From: Dysidea avara
Lineage: Eukaryota; Porifera; Demospongiae; Dictyoceratida; Dysideidae
Direction of reading: 5' to 3'
DNA length: 64,000 nucleotides
NCBI RefSeq assembly: GCF_963678975.1
Contig: NC_089274.1
Coordinates: forward strand, 31,745,053-31,809,052
The notes below the pieces were generated by a model. The model ran no database searches, was not told where the DNA came from, and was given only the letters and a program-made list of their open reading frames with translations. The position numbers were made by a program, and so were the translations under genes. Each line of letters begins with the position of its first letter. The first letter of the stretch is position 1. This document shows positions 25,201 through 36,994 of this stretch, piece after piece.

Positions 25201-28200
25201 AGGGTGATATATAAAACCTTATAGCCAACTGATATGACATACGTATATGTACAACCGATACATGGGGTGACAGACCAGCTGCCAGGTCCACGGATATACA
25301 AATACATGTGTACATATTTCTATATGGCAAGCTAGGATGCTTTGACCACAGATGTAAATACATGTACATAGTTGCTATGCTATATTCCTATGTGAATAGA
25401 ATAAGTCAATGGCCACTCTTCCAGTGGACAGATTGCAGTCACAACAGTCGCCTCCTGGTGTCTTTCCATGCTGCCCCTGTGGACACCAGATTTCTCTAGA
25501 AGGACACCTTGCTGGCCCAGATAGCAGTAGCTATCTCACCACTGGTTCAGTGGTGTAAGGCCTTTTTTGGGTTGAGGCACACTCTGTTGTCCTGTGAGAT
25601 GTTTCCATGCACAGGTCACATCTTGAGGCTGATCTTGTGGCCCCAGTGAAGTAAATGGCATACAGAGTAGTAGTATTACCAGACAAGGCTACCAGGCGCC
25701 TGAAGGCTGCATCATAAAAGAACCCATCCCAGACCAGTAAAGTCCTGACTTACATGGAGTATGGTTGTCATGTATACCATCAGCTCTGGAATAAGTCAGG
25801 CTTCTCTGAACCACACACACACTGACATAAGATGCAAAGTATTGCAGCCATGTAAAGATGTCTGTGATGGCTCAAGGTCGGCAATGTTTAGCGTTGCCTG
25901 TCTCTCTGTTGTCCACTGACAGTGCTCCAAGAGTAGCTCCCCCATGTCTATGAAGTCACCTTGGTGGATTCTGCTAGCCAGGCTTGCTGAAATAGGTGTG
26001 AGCCCTTCCCCAACATAAACCCCCTTTCCATTTGTAGTCGTAGCATTCTTCCTGTGTCCATTAGAAACACTACCTGACAGTGTTTTAGCCAGCCACTAGC
26101 TGAAGATACAGAGTCATTGCCATCTCTTAGTGGTGATTGATCTTGGGATGGTAAGGAGTCACAGGGCTCCAGCTGCAGATTGTTGGTTCCACCACTGACT
26201 TCGTGCACATTCCTTAATGACTCTTCTGGAGGCATAATATGAGAGGGAGACACATGAGTAATAGCTGCACTAGGTACAGTGTACCAGTAACTTGTGACCA
26301 GATAGACCCCCTGTGTAGGTGTTAAGAAAGAGTAGGGGTGCTAGCAAGCATGAGCAGCTTACAACTGAAGGTTTTTTTTATAATTAAGCTTGCATGGTAT
26401 GGGGCATGAGCCGGAGCAAGCAACGAAACTGGGAAGGATGCAAGTTCAAAATGAACTGGCCGTGAGGAACTTCGAGAGTCTTTAAAACATGTCATTATGG
26501 TCCCTTGAATACACCGGGTTATACATGGTCGTGAGCATGAGTGAGTATAGAATTATTAAAAAATAATACGAGTTATGTGAATAATCACAGTGAGTAGTAT
26601 GAGCCAAAGGTCCTGGTCGTCTCAGAGGATATCCTCTGAGAGACATACCACAACACTGCTGATTACCACCATTATTTTTAGGAGCTTTTTCTACTGCCCT
26701 TCAGAGAACTGCTTCAAGTTCTTCAAGCCGTACCCCCTTGTTTCCTTTCTCCATCCACCCTGGGTTTCTTGGACCTTGGTTCTTCATTGTCCTAGTCAGC
26801 CATGGCACAACTTACTACAGAACACTTCAAGGAGAGGAGACTCTTGAGGAAGCTGCTTAGTCAATTGCTAAGGCCTTAGCTATGGCGCTCGTTTGCTAAT
26901 GCTCACATAACAGTTAGGTACGCCACTGCCCCCTGGATCATGTGAGGAGGCTTCTATAGTCTTGCTGAGCTGTGTAGTTGTATCACCATTCCACTGCACC
27001 ATGATGGACAGCCAAGAGGAGAGCCATTCATCAATTAATCTGGTTAAACCCCAGCTTTAGCCTACATTGGAAAGGCATAAAAAGGGCATTGATTTGCCAG
27101 TGATGGTTATAAACCACACCGGAATGCCATCGAAATGGTAGTGAAGTAGTGTGCCTGTTACAAATACACTGTACTGTACATGTGTAGCAGGTTTTGCTTC
27201 ATTATATTTATCACTGTGCAAAAATACATTCTAGCTATTATTGTTTCAGTTTCTGTTCTTTTCCACTTCACTGGAAAGACCTTTTCCACTTCACTGGAAA
27301 GACCTTTTCCACTTCACTGGAAAGACCTTTTCCACTTCACTGGAAAGACCTTTTCCACTTCACTGGAAAGACCTCAAGTCAGGTACCATAAGTCTAAGGA
27401 GATAGTTAGCAATTACTTTACCAACTCAGTGCCAGTAATAAAGACTGTTTGACAAGCTGTGAAAAAAAGGGTGCGGTCCCAGAAATCCAGGGTGAAACAT
27501 GATGTGAAATCAAAGGCAAAAATTTGTATTATAACTATGGTATAAAGCAAGGTAGATGTTCTATAAGAGAATATTGTAGGCCAAAGCCTTCCTCCAATAA
27601 ATAATTACTCTTGTAGAGCAGTCAGTCAAATACTCTAATAGAACAGTCATCATGTAACACTCACCACAGTTATGAAAACTTTCCATATATCTTTAGAATC
27701 TGGGGGCACAGCCCCCTGCTCCGTATACCTACTACCCTGGTGCACTCCCTTGCCAATCCCTGGATCAGCCCCTACATATCACCATCATCTTACAGTATGG
27801 TAGTACTATATGTTAGGGATCATGGAGATTTGGCACCCAAAAAAATTAACCTTTCCTTTATAACAGCTTGGCAGTATTGGTTAGGCATAGACCATAAATG
27901 TCTTCAGAGCAACCCTAAACCCTTCCAGCAAAGTTCTAAGAATTTTTAAAAAAAAATCTATTTAACAGAATTTTGTGCTGACTGATAACTGATGCCTCCA
28001 GCCAAATGTAGGTCAATAGTGGATAAGGTATGAGCTTGATTTCTTCACTGTTAGACATTGCTTCATCCCAAGATACAGTATGCCTTTTTGCCAACCACAG
28101 TATATACAGTACACGTATCATGGACTTCCCTTTGTCCTCCTTTGTTGTTAACGCAAGGTGTCAATTCACAATACCATGATACACTTCAATGTGGCTGCTT

Positions 28201-29887
28201 GGCTAGCTATTATACATATCGCTCGTATTTTCCATAGTGACTCGATTGATTGCAGTGATACTTCTCATACTGTTCTTCATTTGTAATGCTGTGTAACAAA
28301 AATTATCTTAAATTCTTGCCAACTTGTGGCTTGCAATTGATGATGATTGTTTAAAATTAAAATCATCAATTACCCAATGAGCTATCAAGCTAAGCAATGA
28401 ATCACTGCTCATATTTGAGCTCCATACATCAGTGGTAAAGCTGAGATGTTTTAGTAATTCAAGTTTACCTCTAATGACACAAACCATCCTCTCAACTATG
28501 CTTGCAATCACGATCTCAGAAAAATGAGTATGTTGTACTTTGTGTGTATCAAGGCTCCAAAGCTGGTATCATCAACAATAGAGTATGGCTGACAGTCTAT
28601 CGCAATCATCTCAACAATTTAATGTGAATTGATTTTGCTCGAAGGTCGTTGTTGTCCCAAACCTTGTGCATGGGTCAAAGTAACTTGCTTTAGCCTCAAC
28701 TCCTTTTACCACCTTGACTGCTTGTTGCTTCTTTCTCCTTTTCCTTCATTACTTCATACTGATTGACAAGGTTACTAGTAGACTATCTCCTTCATATCAC
28801 ATGTATCAAACATATACCGTAGTTTGTTTTATTTTTGTGCAACAAATTTTCATGTAAAAATATTTTCATATGATTTCCATGAATGACTGCTCTATTAGAG
28901 TAGTTCAATCTTGTGTAAAATTTTTCGTACAAATTTTGCATATGAAAATTATTTTACAACAAAAAAAAAAGAAGCAAATTACGGTAGCAAATTTTGAGTC
29001 TTCTGCAACCTTAAAGAAATTCCCAAATTTCTGTTCAAAGCCATATTTGATTAAATTAGTGCGCATGAAGCGCTACCTCATATCGTGGTAATAGAGGTAG
29101 CAATACAAAATTGGTTGAAAACAAACCAATATTCAACATTTCCGATAGCTGATCTGATTATCGGTGCACTTTTAGTTTATTTTCATCTATTTCGAATACA
29201 CCCATGCACTCTGTCATAGCCATCACCTCACAAAAGAAACAGTAATAAGCACATAATTAATAGCTGTAGTAAGTAATAATGTTGATGTGTAATCTACCAC
29301 AGACTTCCCCTTTAATTTGTTATTGTATAGACTGGCACCAATAATTATCTCTGTATTCTTGCAGTTTAAGGATGACACAGTGAGCTATCTTACTCCTTGG
29401 TACATTTAGTAGTCCAGTTTCAGGATTATTAGTGACAATTACCTTATATAGAACTGCAGTGGAACAGTATTAAAACAGCAATGGAATGGTGTTGAGACAG
29501 CAGCGGAATGGTGACAGAACTCAAATAGTGCCAAAATGCCATTGAAATGCAGTGAAACACCATGTAATGTGATGGAGTGGAGACTTTTTTGATGCCTACT
29601 GTACATATCTGAAGCATTAAATTGATTACCCACATAATTAATTAAAATTGTTGCATTATAGTAAAACCCATGTCTTTTCTAAGGCTGAATGTATTCATAA
29701 TTATGTGTATGTATGTATGTATGTGGTCTTGTTGTAATGTCATAAGGAATTTCTCCCAAGTTGATATTTAATGCTTGTCTTGTATGTATAGGCATTTGGC
29801 TACTTTGCTATGGTGGCATTTGGAGCACTAGCAGCAATCATAATTCTGACCATTTTGCTTGGCAGGAAATCCCCAAGTAAAAGTAGC
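13151..29887 (+). CDS. MARVEL-type four-helix membrane protein, 4 exons
   Basis: Exons join as 13151-13231, 17659-17904, 21107-21295 and 29792-29887 (27+82+63+31 codons plus stop, 203 aa), all in phase 0 with GT/AG boundaries. The order is a short cytoplasmic start, helix 1 across junction 1/2 (ALRAGCAVLCFIILICAG), an acidic loop, helix 2 (WMLFVAIMGMIIEP), helix 3 across junction 2/3 (FALSLFAGATASAAYAS), a long acidic loop with two Cys (RRFCNGG, EDFCNDV), helix 4 (FAMVAFGALAAIIILTILL) and a basic tail. This topology and the small-residue-rich helices fit the MARVEL/tetraspan class; I assign no specific orthologue. Members act in membrane apposition and vesicle trafficking, but a role here is unknown. 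The start is the first Met after an AT-rich leader; the same frame is open further upstream. A paralogous last exon lies at 58,198-58,308 on the other strand. Confidence 0.75.
14868..15145. mobile_element. Foldback element in MARVEL-type intron 1
   Basis: The arms pair outward from GGGTGTGGCACCC and GGGTGCCATGCCC through GATTAAAAAACT to ACGTAACAT-type sequence. The outer limits are approximate. Confidence 0.65.
15300..16520. mobile_element. Element of about 1.2 kb with inverted ends and a 125-codon minus-strand frame
   Basis: About 15,325-15,395 (CAACCACTGGATGCTG-type, ATAAAAATGTA, CCATTGGGAAA) returns inverted at about 16,440-16,502. A minus-strand frame at 15904-16281 (125 aa, cysteine-containing, KPYYHLDDVSGLPEHAV) matches no family I recognise. 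An imperfect direct repeat of about 85 bp lies at 15,713-15,797 and 15,820-15,905. Confidence 0.5.
17659..17904 (+). CDS. MARVEL-type gene exon 2
   Basis: Acceptor TGCCTACAG, donor GTAAGT, 82 codons. It holds the rest of helix 1 (VLCFIILICAGVTLGAV), an acidic extracellular loop (SSAEDNADRLNDGRTDSVDF), helix 2 and the start of helix 3 (FLLFGFV). Confidence 0.82.
18349..19281. mobile_element. 933-bp near-palindromic foldback element with TA duplication
   Basis: The left arm starts ATCCAACAACTGAATGTG and the right arm ends with its complement; the arms pair over most of their length. TA flanks both sides. The left half contains a 66-bp tandem duplication (18,711-18,776 and 18,777-18,842) present once in the right arm, so one copy forms the loop. 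No coding sequence is credible. Confidence 0.85.
19292..19446. repeat. Short foldback element
   Basis: The left part (AATAGCATGGGTAGCAGTG, AAATTTGGGATAAATATCAC) returns inverted at 19,408-19,446. It lies 10 bp after the larger foldback. A related string recurs at 19,605-19,632. Confidence 0.7.
19690..20250 (+). repeat. R1-family copy, one of the more complete
   Basis: Contains GCTATGGGCTTGATTTTTGC, AGAGGTGCCTTTTGGCAT, CCTCCTTTGTGTCCCATTC and GGTTGACCAGTCATAAT in order, matching pieces of the other copies. Confidence 0.65.
21107..21295 (+). CDS. MARVEL-type gene exon 3
   Basis: Acceptor TTTTTCAAAG, donor GTAAGG, 63 codons, DVGISVVFALSLFAGATASA then an acidic segment with two cysteines. It covers helix 3 and the second loop. 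Confidence 0.8.
22345..22815. repeat. Two-module repeat (B inverted, A direct) inserted in the DIRS-like RNase H
   Basis: 22,345-22,555 is the reverse complement of about 3,690-3,935, and 22,563-22,810 is a direct copy of about 3,205-3,465. It splits the RNase H between GCGAV and KEPLPII. The short string CATGTAAC occurs at both edges. Confidence 0.7.
23899..24342. mobile_element. Foldback (hAT-like) MITE inserted in the DIRS-like RT
   Basis: The ends are inverted copies, GGGGTAGGTAAAAACAGTGG at the left and its complement at the right, continuing through GGACCCGGGGACC (about 31 bp). It separates two adjoining pieces of RT coding sequence. The left end CAGGGG resembles hAT termini, but I could not define a clean target duplication. 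Confidence 0.7.
25400..26803 (-). pseudogene. DIRS-like element, gag-like region
   Basis: On the minus strand, YDAAFRRLVALSGN, TLYAIYFTGATRSASRC and the zinc knuckle CDLCMETSHRTTEC (CX2CX4HX4C) lie at about 25,550-25,735, preceded by serine-rich sequence. At 26,803 a possible start reads MAD, stop, then NEEPRSKKPRVDGER, resembling a basic gag N-terminus. Frames are broken. It lies upstream, in element orientation, of the RT block at 24,594, separated by about 800 bp of unrelated sequence. Confidence 0.6.
27258..27372. repeat. Five exact copies of a 23-bp unit
   Basis: The unit CTTTTCCACTTCACTGGAAA plus GAC is repeated five times without a mismatch. Each unit contains a near-palindrome TTTCCA...TGGAAA. 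Confidence 0.95.
27795..28300 (+). repeat. R1-family copy, truncated by the hAT transposase fragment
   Basis: Starts AGGGATCATGGAGATTTGGC and has the core GATTTCTTCACTGTTAGACA. It loses similarity near 28,300, where the hAT fragment begins. Confidence 0.6.
28300..28720 (-). pseudogene. hAT-family transposase fragment
   Basis: On the minus strand frames read VEMIAIDCQPYSIVDDTSFG, IVERMVCVIRGKLELLKH, then LSFTTDVWSSNMSSDSLLSL and IAHWVIDDFNF. The FTTDVWSS block carries the first catalytic Asp of hAT transposases. Two frameshifts are needed and no BED finger or C-terminal dimerisation part is seen. It lies in the last intron of the MARVEL-type gene. Confidence 0.75.
29792..29887 (+). CDS. MARVEL-type gene exon 4 (last), with possible frame problem in the tail
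   Basis: Acceptor TATGTATAG, in phase with exon 3. It encodes helix 4, AFGYFAMVAFGALAAIIILT then ILLGRKSPSKK, and stops at TAG 29885-29887. A run of five A at 29879-29883 precedes the stop. One A fewer would read through to a 16-residue hydrophilic, acidic tail ending at TAA 29931-29933, which looks like genuine coding sequence, so the true C-terminus is uncertain. Confidence 0.78.
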
Positions 29888-30624
29888 GGCCAAAGTGACC
29901 CGTCTGATTACAAGGAGGATACTACCCAGTAATGTCTGAAACAAACACATTAATATTTTATGATACTAGTTTATTGTGGTTGAACATCTATATAGCATGT
30001 TCCTTCTTCCAATAATTATATTGTTGTTCAATAACAGCCTGACAATGTAACATATAATCAAGACACACATAGTCGGCACGCCATACCGTGGTTACAGTAT
30101 ATTGCAGGGAGAAGAAAACGGCATTTTCACGCATGCATAACTCTGGCCCGTTCTCCAAAGCACACCATTTTTGCATAACACACTGTAGTTGTCCTCCAGG
30201 TAGGGTAGACTGCACAGAATATTTGACTAAATTTGTAGCAGCCATTTGTGAGATATGGACATTCAAAATTTAGACTTTTCCTTAAGCCATAGGAGCTTTA
30301 TGGGGGGGGGGGGGGGGGGCTTCAATGTTTTCTGCACACTGAAAAAAAAAGTTATAAAACACAAACGTGTAACTTGATTGCCAACACAAATGAAGAGTAT
30401 ATAAACATTCTAAAGCTTACTAATAAATAGTCTTGGAGTTATGAATGTTTATTTGCATAAAAGGCTTACGGCTACAAGATAAACCAAACATGAGTACATA
30501 GGCAGGAGTGCCTTTTTGAAAAACAATTGAGTTACAGAGTTATAAAGCAAAAACTAAACAAGTGTAGAATTGCAGGATCAGATACCCTAATAGAGCAGTC
30601 ATCATGGGATAAAACTGTCAAAAA

Positions 30625-30706
30625 AATACCAGGATTCAAACCAGGGATTTCCATACCTACATGTAACATCCACATCCGTAACCACTGAGCCACTGCTATC
30701 TTCACT
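30625..30706 (-). repeat. tRNA-derived SINE head
   Basis: On the minus strand, A box GGCTCAGTGGTTACG and B box GGTTTGAATCC are correctly spaced. Past the head (decreasing coordinates) comes the recurring motif GACTGCTCTATTAGGGTAT at about 30,580-30,600. Confidence 0.65.
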
Positions 30707-31132
30707 CCAAATTTCTACTTTGTAAATGGATATTCAAATCAGTTTATTGGTAAATGTTTATAATTTCATAGATCTACCAATAGAAATTCTAGAACATTAT
30801 AATGTGCATTTAATTAGAAGTTCTCAAAAATGTGTGCTCTATTAGAGTATTACAATAATATTAGCAATACATTTATATACAAGTTTGTATTCAGTATTCA
30901 TCATTGTGTCTGTACAGATGAGAAGAAATGAGAAAAAAACAAACCCAGAAGTCAGCCATAGGTTGGTTTTGGGACCTTATAAGGTTATAAAGTACAAAAG
31001 AAGTGAAATCCATGCATGCAAAAATAGCTAAGCTGTGAAAAAATGGTGTGGCCTTATAAGCTTGAGCCGCACCATTATTTTCACAGATTGGCTGTTTTTA
31101 TGTGGTTAACATTACTTTGCAATAGTACATAT

Positions 31133-31503
31133 AACTAGCTATTTTAAAGGAAGTATAATAGACATGCTACAAAAAGTAAGGAAACAAGCTCAAAAATATT
31201 ACAGCTGAAATGAGAAATGATCCAGCAGTAAAAGTAAAGAAACAAGATTAGACGACTACTTGCTAAAATGAGACACACTTTAATACCTACTTTTGGCTAC
31301 CTAGCATCTTGAAATGAGACCATCAAATTAGCCAAAAGTAGGGATTAAAGTTTGTCTCATTTTAGCAGTTGTCTAATCTTGTTTCCTTACTTTTTACTGC
31401 TGGATCATTCAGCTATAACATTTTTGAGCTTGTTTCCTTACTTTTTGTAGCATGTATATTATACCAATCCCTACTTCCTTTAAAATTTTTAAAATAGCTA
31501 GTT
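31133..31503. mobile_element. Foldback element, about 370 bp
   Basis: Arms pair from AACTAGCTATTTTAAA at the left to its complement at the right, with shared blocks such as ACAAAAAGTAAGGAAACAAG and ATTAGCCAAAAGTAGG in opposite orientation. There is no open coding frame. Confidence 0.75.
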
Positions 31504-32087
31504 TGTTTACTTTTTGTCTAGCTAGCTAGCTAGCTCCTTTTGTTTTCCACATAATATAAATATCGCTTAAAGCAGCTATCTTTTACCTTCGTACACAATA
31601 AGTGCCTCTCAAAATAATTATTGTCTTATCTTTTAAAGCTATTACAGCAACTGTTAAAGGCTTCAGCTGCATTTCTAATGGCCTGAATATTGATGATTTT
31701 ACAGTAAAACATTGCTGGATAGTCCACCATTAAGAGTGGAACCCTCGCTTTTAGGAGTCTGTTAGCTAGCTACCTCACAAAAACTAAACTGGTAATTAAG
31801 ACTATATAAAATGACTACCCAGCGTTAATAAATGCTAGAGACAAGTCCTTGGGTACTACCTACACACACATGCTCACACTTCGTTAAAATCACGTTTTTG
31901 ACTTGTGGTGCGTACCGCAACTATTAAGCACTGCAATTAAGAGCAAAAGAAGCAAATGAATGATGAAAGCAAACAGCATGGTGCAGTAGACAGAACGTAA
32001 TCGGAACAACAGATTCGTGAATCTGCCGTCATTACCTTAGCTCTGAAATTTCTGGAGCCGTACACCTAGCGCAACCAGGTCTTACAG

Positions 32088-32262
<175 letters not shown>

Positions 32263-35200
32263 ACAGATGAAATTCAGGTGAATTTCGAAATTTATAAAAC
32301 TCACTGTACATCGAAACATTCGACTGTTTGCTTTGTTTAACCAAGGTACAGCATCATTACAGCAGTACTAATGTGTTCCAGGTGGTTTTTCAGATAAAAT
32401 TTATTGCAAGGCTGTTTTTTAAGGTGCAAAAATCCATGAAACCATGTGATTTCTTACCAACCCCTACTATACAGTACTGTCGTACTGTATGATACATGTA
32501 GCTACTGTGAAAAAAAATCCGTTAATACTTAAATTGTGGACTTTGCACTAGCTTTGCTACAAGCATTAGTGCTCAGACAAAACTGCTTATATTCTTACAC
32601 ATTTTTCATCACTGATGCATGTAGTTTGTCAATCAATGCCTCAAGTTTTTGCACAGTGGAATTTACCCTTTGGCCCCTAAAGCCAATATTTTGGCTTTGG
32701 TTCTTAAAAACAAAAGTTATTTTACGAAAATTACGTGTTTTGACATATAATTTGGGCTCCTGTTACTCCATGTAGAAACAACCTTTTCCTTCGTGGTTTG
32801 TGTTAAACTACTCACGAAGGATAGATCTACAACATCATATAACTTTTACTAACCTTCTTTATTCCGTCTCTCCTTTATGACAGGTAGCATCGTAGCAATT
32901 ATTGTCTTAAAAATGGCCGAAAATTCTTTCAAACGCATATTGGCCTTACTTCACGCTCAATCGTGCTACAATGTTCGAATAAAGCTTAGGGTATTACCAA
33001 GACTTGGTATTACCCATTAACCACAGAGTAGCGTGGTCCAAACCGTATATTCATAGGATATTTTGTTTATGAGATATGTGTGTTTTGAATGCATGCGTGT
33101 AACAAAAGCCAATATATTGGCTTTCGCGTTTAACAGAACACTTTTCTTTATTAACATAGGGGCCAAAAAGTTAACATGCAGGGTTATAAGACCTTTTGTG
33201 CACTTTTGGGTAAAAGCATGAAACCTACCACATAGTTTATTTTGATAGAGAGCCATCTCAAATTTGAGCTTTGGTGACTTTTACACCCAATTTAATTAAT
33301 GCTTTAAATGGTCAGTTTTTCATCTATCTTACCTATACATGATTCAAAATTTGCTAAATTAGTGTCGAATTAGTGCTCTTACTCTAAAAGTACACTAACA
33401 TTAATATAAAGACAGTCCCCCTGTAGCTTTCACTATTCCGCAATTTATGAGAGCAAAATCTAGCTACTGGTGATTTATATGTGTAGAAATCGCAAAGCTG
33501 TTTGGCTAGTGGTATTTATATATAGTATTGAAAATAAACTGCCAATTCTTACTGCAACCCTATTGACATCATATTCAGTAAACTGACAATAAATACAAAT
33601 AAAAACTTGTACTAAGTTTCTACATTCCATGGCTAGGTAATATTTATTTTAAAATGTACATATATAAGTCACACTACTGTTTTGATTTTAAACCTGCACC
33701 ATGACCAGTACCTAGCTATATGAGCAATGTATCTTACCGCTGCATGTGTAGAATGGCTTTTCCTGCTCTATGCACTGGGAGATAACCCATTACAGCACTC
33801 CCCTAGCTATATTATGAGATTATAATACATGCATTATACTATACTATAGGCATTGAATAAAAAGATCAATGATGTGATTCCATAAAAATTGTAGACATGC
33901 AGAGGTGATCATGATTTGCTTATATATGCTGAGATGCAATAAATTTACATTTAACATGTTGGTTCCCCTGGGAGTAGTGACACGGCCAACATTTATTGGG
34001 GGCTCTATTACACATAATTATGTGCTCATATATAGCCATTCAAGTTTCAACAACATGGTGCATCACGCAACCCAAACCTGTTAAACCAGTTTACAGATTG
34101 AGTTATTTTATATAGGCATTATTCATAAGGTTGGTGTTTGATTGATAGTACTTTGTGGCATAATATTACATCTTCATTTAGGATTCTGTGCAGATGAACT
34201 CAAGACATGGTCTCACAACATGCTTGTATAGTTAAGGAAAGGTTTGAGGCTTAAGCACTTACCGATTAGTCCCAAAAGTCTTCTTGTTTCAGTATATAGC
34301 TGTTATATATGCAGTAAATTGTAAATGCTGAAGCCCGTACACCTGTACTGGAGGGAGCTAAACAATTCCTATGTCCAGCTAGGTGGTGAATTTAGATTTT
34401 ATCTTTCCTTGAAAAAATACATGGGAAAAAGGTATGGGTGTACATATGTAGGTGAGGAAATCCTATTAGACATAGAAATGTATTTTCGATACTGTTATAC
34501 ATACATCAACACACAAGAATCAACGATTAGCTACATTATAATGATTAAGACATCATCACAGACTTTAATTACTTACAAATGTACTTACTTCATGATTAAT
34601 ATTTTCATAGGTTAAAATGTCAAGAATTGGTAGGTTGGTACACATGTGAATAAAATTCAGGACAAAAGGAATACAAAAATAACAATACAATATATCCTAA
34701 CGGCAGATAACAAGGTATGCATGGTCTTGACAAAACAGCAACTCATATACAGCCATAGTGTGTTTCTGAGCTAGGTTTTGGGAAGATTTGCATTTAGCTA
34801 AATGCACTAGAAGACTACAAGGGCTTGTACTCGGAGATTCTTGTGGTTTGTTTCACTTGTGTTAATTTTTCAATCTACAATAATAACAGAGGGTCGGTCT
34901 GACAATTAAGTTTACATGGCCTTATGTTCATATGGTTTTGTTGAACATGACTTCCTTAGTGGGTAGCTAGGGATAATGTAGAGGTGTGGGTTTTTCTAGC
35001 CAAAAATATCACCCAAAAGCTAGCTTCACGATACCTTTCTGGCGCCTTAGCAGCATTATTCAAACTCTTTATTATGTATGGCTTCTTATTCTGACTGATG
35101 CCTTCAGACAAGTTTAACTCGATAATGACTAAAGCTAAGGGTTTGATTTTTTTTTCACTGTTTGGCATTGCTTGACTTGCCTTTGTCCTCTTTCTTTTTT

Positions 35201-35823
35201 CTGATAGCCCAATGTGTTGATTTGCCCACCTATAGTGGTAGCTAGTCTCAAACTAAAATTTGAAACAGTCTCTGTTTACCATTCATTTGTTACAATAGCA
35301 GGAGTGTAAAATTAATCCCAAGTTTGTTATTGCACTGTAAAACAGCTAATGAATTACATGTAAAAGAATCACAGAACCCATTTAAGTATGACGAGAGGGT
35401 GATATAATAAATATCCAATCAAATAGACTGCCAATAGAGGGTTTTTAAGTGCAACAAGTATTGATAGTTTGAGTATAGCCAATCAGAATTGTTCGCATAT
35501 GAAGTATGATAGTATATGTATCAGACTAAGAAGCATTTTAAGTGTTGAAAGAATGATGTGGTTACACAGAACTGGATACATGTGCACTACAAAATATGAT
35601 TAGCAGGCAATCACACGCACTTTCATGCAATTAGGGAACATAATTATAATTATACTTGTAGCAGTCAAAATTCTCGTGCAATGTTGACTGTTACTCATAC
35701 AGTTATTCCAATTGCACTCACAATGTGTGTGATTACCTATACAAATTGATTTCTTTGCTCTTCCTACAGCATGTCTAGCAATTTAAACCTAGAAAACATA
35801 ATATTATTACATAGTGGATATTG

Positions 35824-36236
35824 TGCCGGTACCGGTTAACAAGCACGAACGGCTATTGTGCCAGCATAGTAGTATGCCCCAAGTATTCGACTTTAGGGCA
35901 CGCGACCAGTAGTTTGCCTCGAGTCTTGTACTTTAGGGCACGCGACAAGTAGTATTAACGTCAGGGTTGGGTCGGGTTCAACTTTGATTTCTTCTTCACT
36001 TCAGTTGGACATTTATAAGGTAGAAACTAAAGCAAACCAGTAGAAGTGGTACAGTGGTTACGAGTATGGACTACGAGTATGGAAGCTAGGGTTCAAATCC
36101 CAGCTGAGGCAACTTTTTTTTTGCTTTCTTAGGTTTTTTTGTACAAGTTTTCTTTTTTAATGCACGTAACATTCTAAGTATTACACCCTCTACTGCCGGA
36201 AAAATAGCCGGCAAAACAGTGTAACCGGTACCGGCT
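35824..36236. mobile_element. MITE with GCCGGTACCGGTTA ends carrying an internal tRNA-like promoter
   Basis: The ends are inverted copies of GCCGGTACCGGTTA. Inside, 36,040-36,112 has an A-box-like GGTACAGTGGTTACGAG and a perfect B box GGTTCAAATCC followed by a run of T, as a Pol III terminator would be. The tRNA-like part contains a small direct duplication (GGACTACGAGTAT). Confidence 0.65.
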
Positions 36237-36519
36237 CTATATAACCTACCATATTATTATGCTGATACTTTAGTAGTTTATTCTAGACATTCAATAAGGC
36301 TTGAGACAGAATGGTGTGTGCATGTGGTATGATTATGAATTGCATCCTATAAACTGAAGGAAATCATGAGAAATATTGCTACTTGCCAACTAATATGTAC
36401 ATGTACACATGTAAAATGGAAGAAAAGGGTTAATGCAAATTGTTTGAGGAAACATGACAATCCAAACAAATTGCTTTTTTTCATTTGTGACCGTCTCAGC
36501 AAAAACCCGACTTGGTCTG

Positions 36520-36660
36520 TCATGCTACAACTGGTCCCCCCGGACCAGTTGCAGCAACCATACTTGGTCCCCCCGGACTACTTGCAGCACTGCAACTTGT
36601 CCCTCCCGGACAACTTACGCCGCCACAGTTGGTCCCCTTCTGCCACAAGTGGTCCCCCAC
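36520..36660. repeat. Degenerate minisatellite, about 33-bp unit
   Basis: Four imperfect copies of a unit around TTGGTCCCCCCGGAC with TTGCAGC spacers. Confidence 0.7.
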
Positions 36661-36994
36661 TAGCTTTATCATAGAATCAATCATAGATCTTTGAGAACCC
36701 TATAGAGCTATAGGCGCAAAGTGCTCTATGCACTGTGCCATGGCTGACCTGGCTTCTTTTATGACCTTCCACTGTGGCCTTGCTAGTATGCGTACGTGTT
36801 ATACAAGATCAAGATACTCTAATAGAGCAGTCAGTCAATACTCTAATAGAACAGTTATCTAACATTTACAGTTACATTGGTACATTTAGTCTAGCTGCAT
36901 GCTAAGGATATCTTGCAAATGAAATGCATGCGATCTTGTGTATACCATTCTTTAGGTTTATAATAATAATTATAGCTAAACTGCTCATGATTGT

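Noticed and set aside
27180-27452. Open frame over the 23-bp tandem repeat
   Set aside because: Repeat-driven, no family resemblance.
29988-30266. 92-aa minus-strand frame overlapping the 3' side of the MARVEL-type gene
   Set aside because: No domain, splice or start evidence; sequence style resembles repeats elsewhere in the window.
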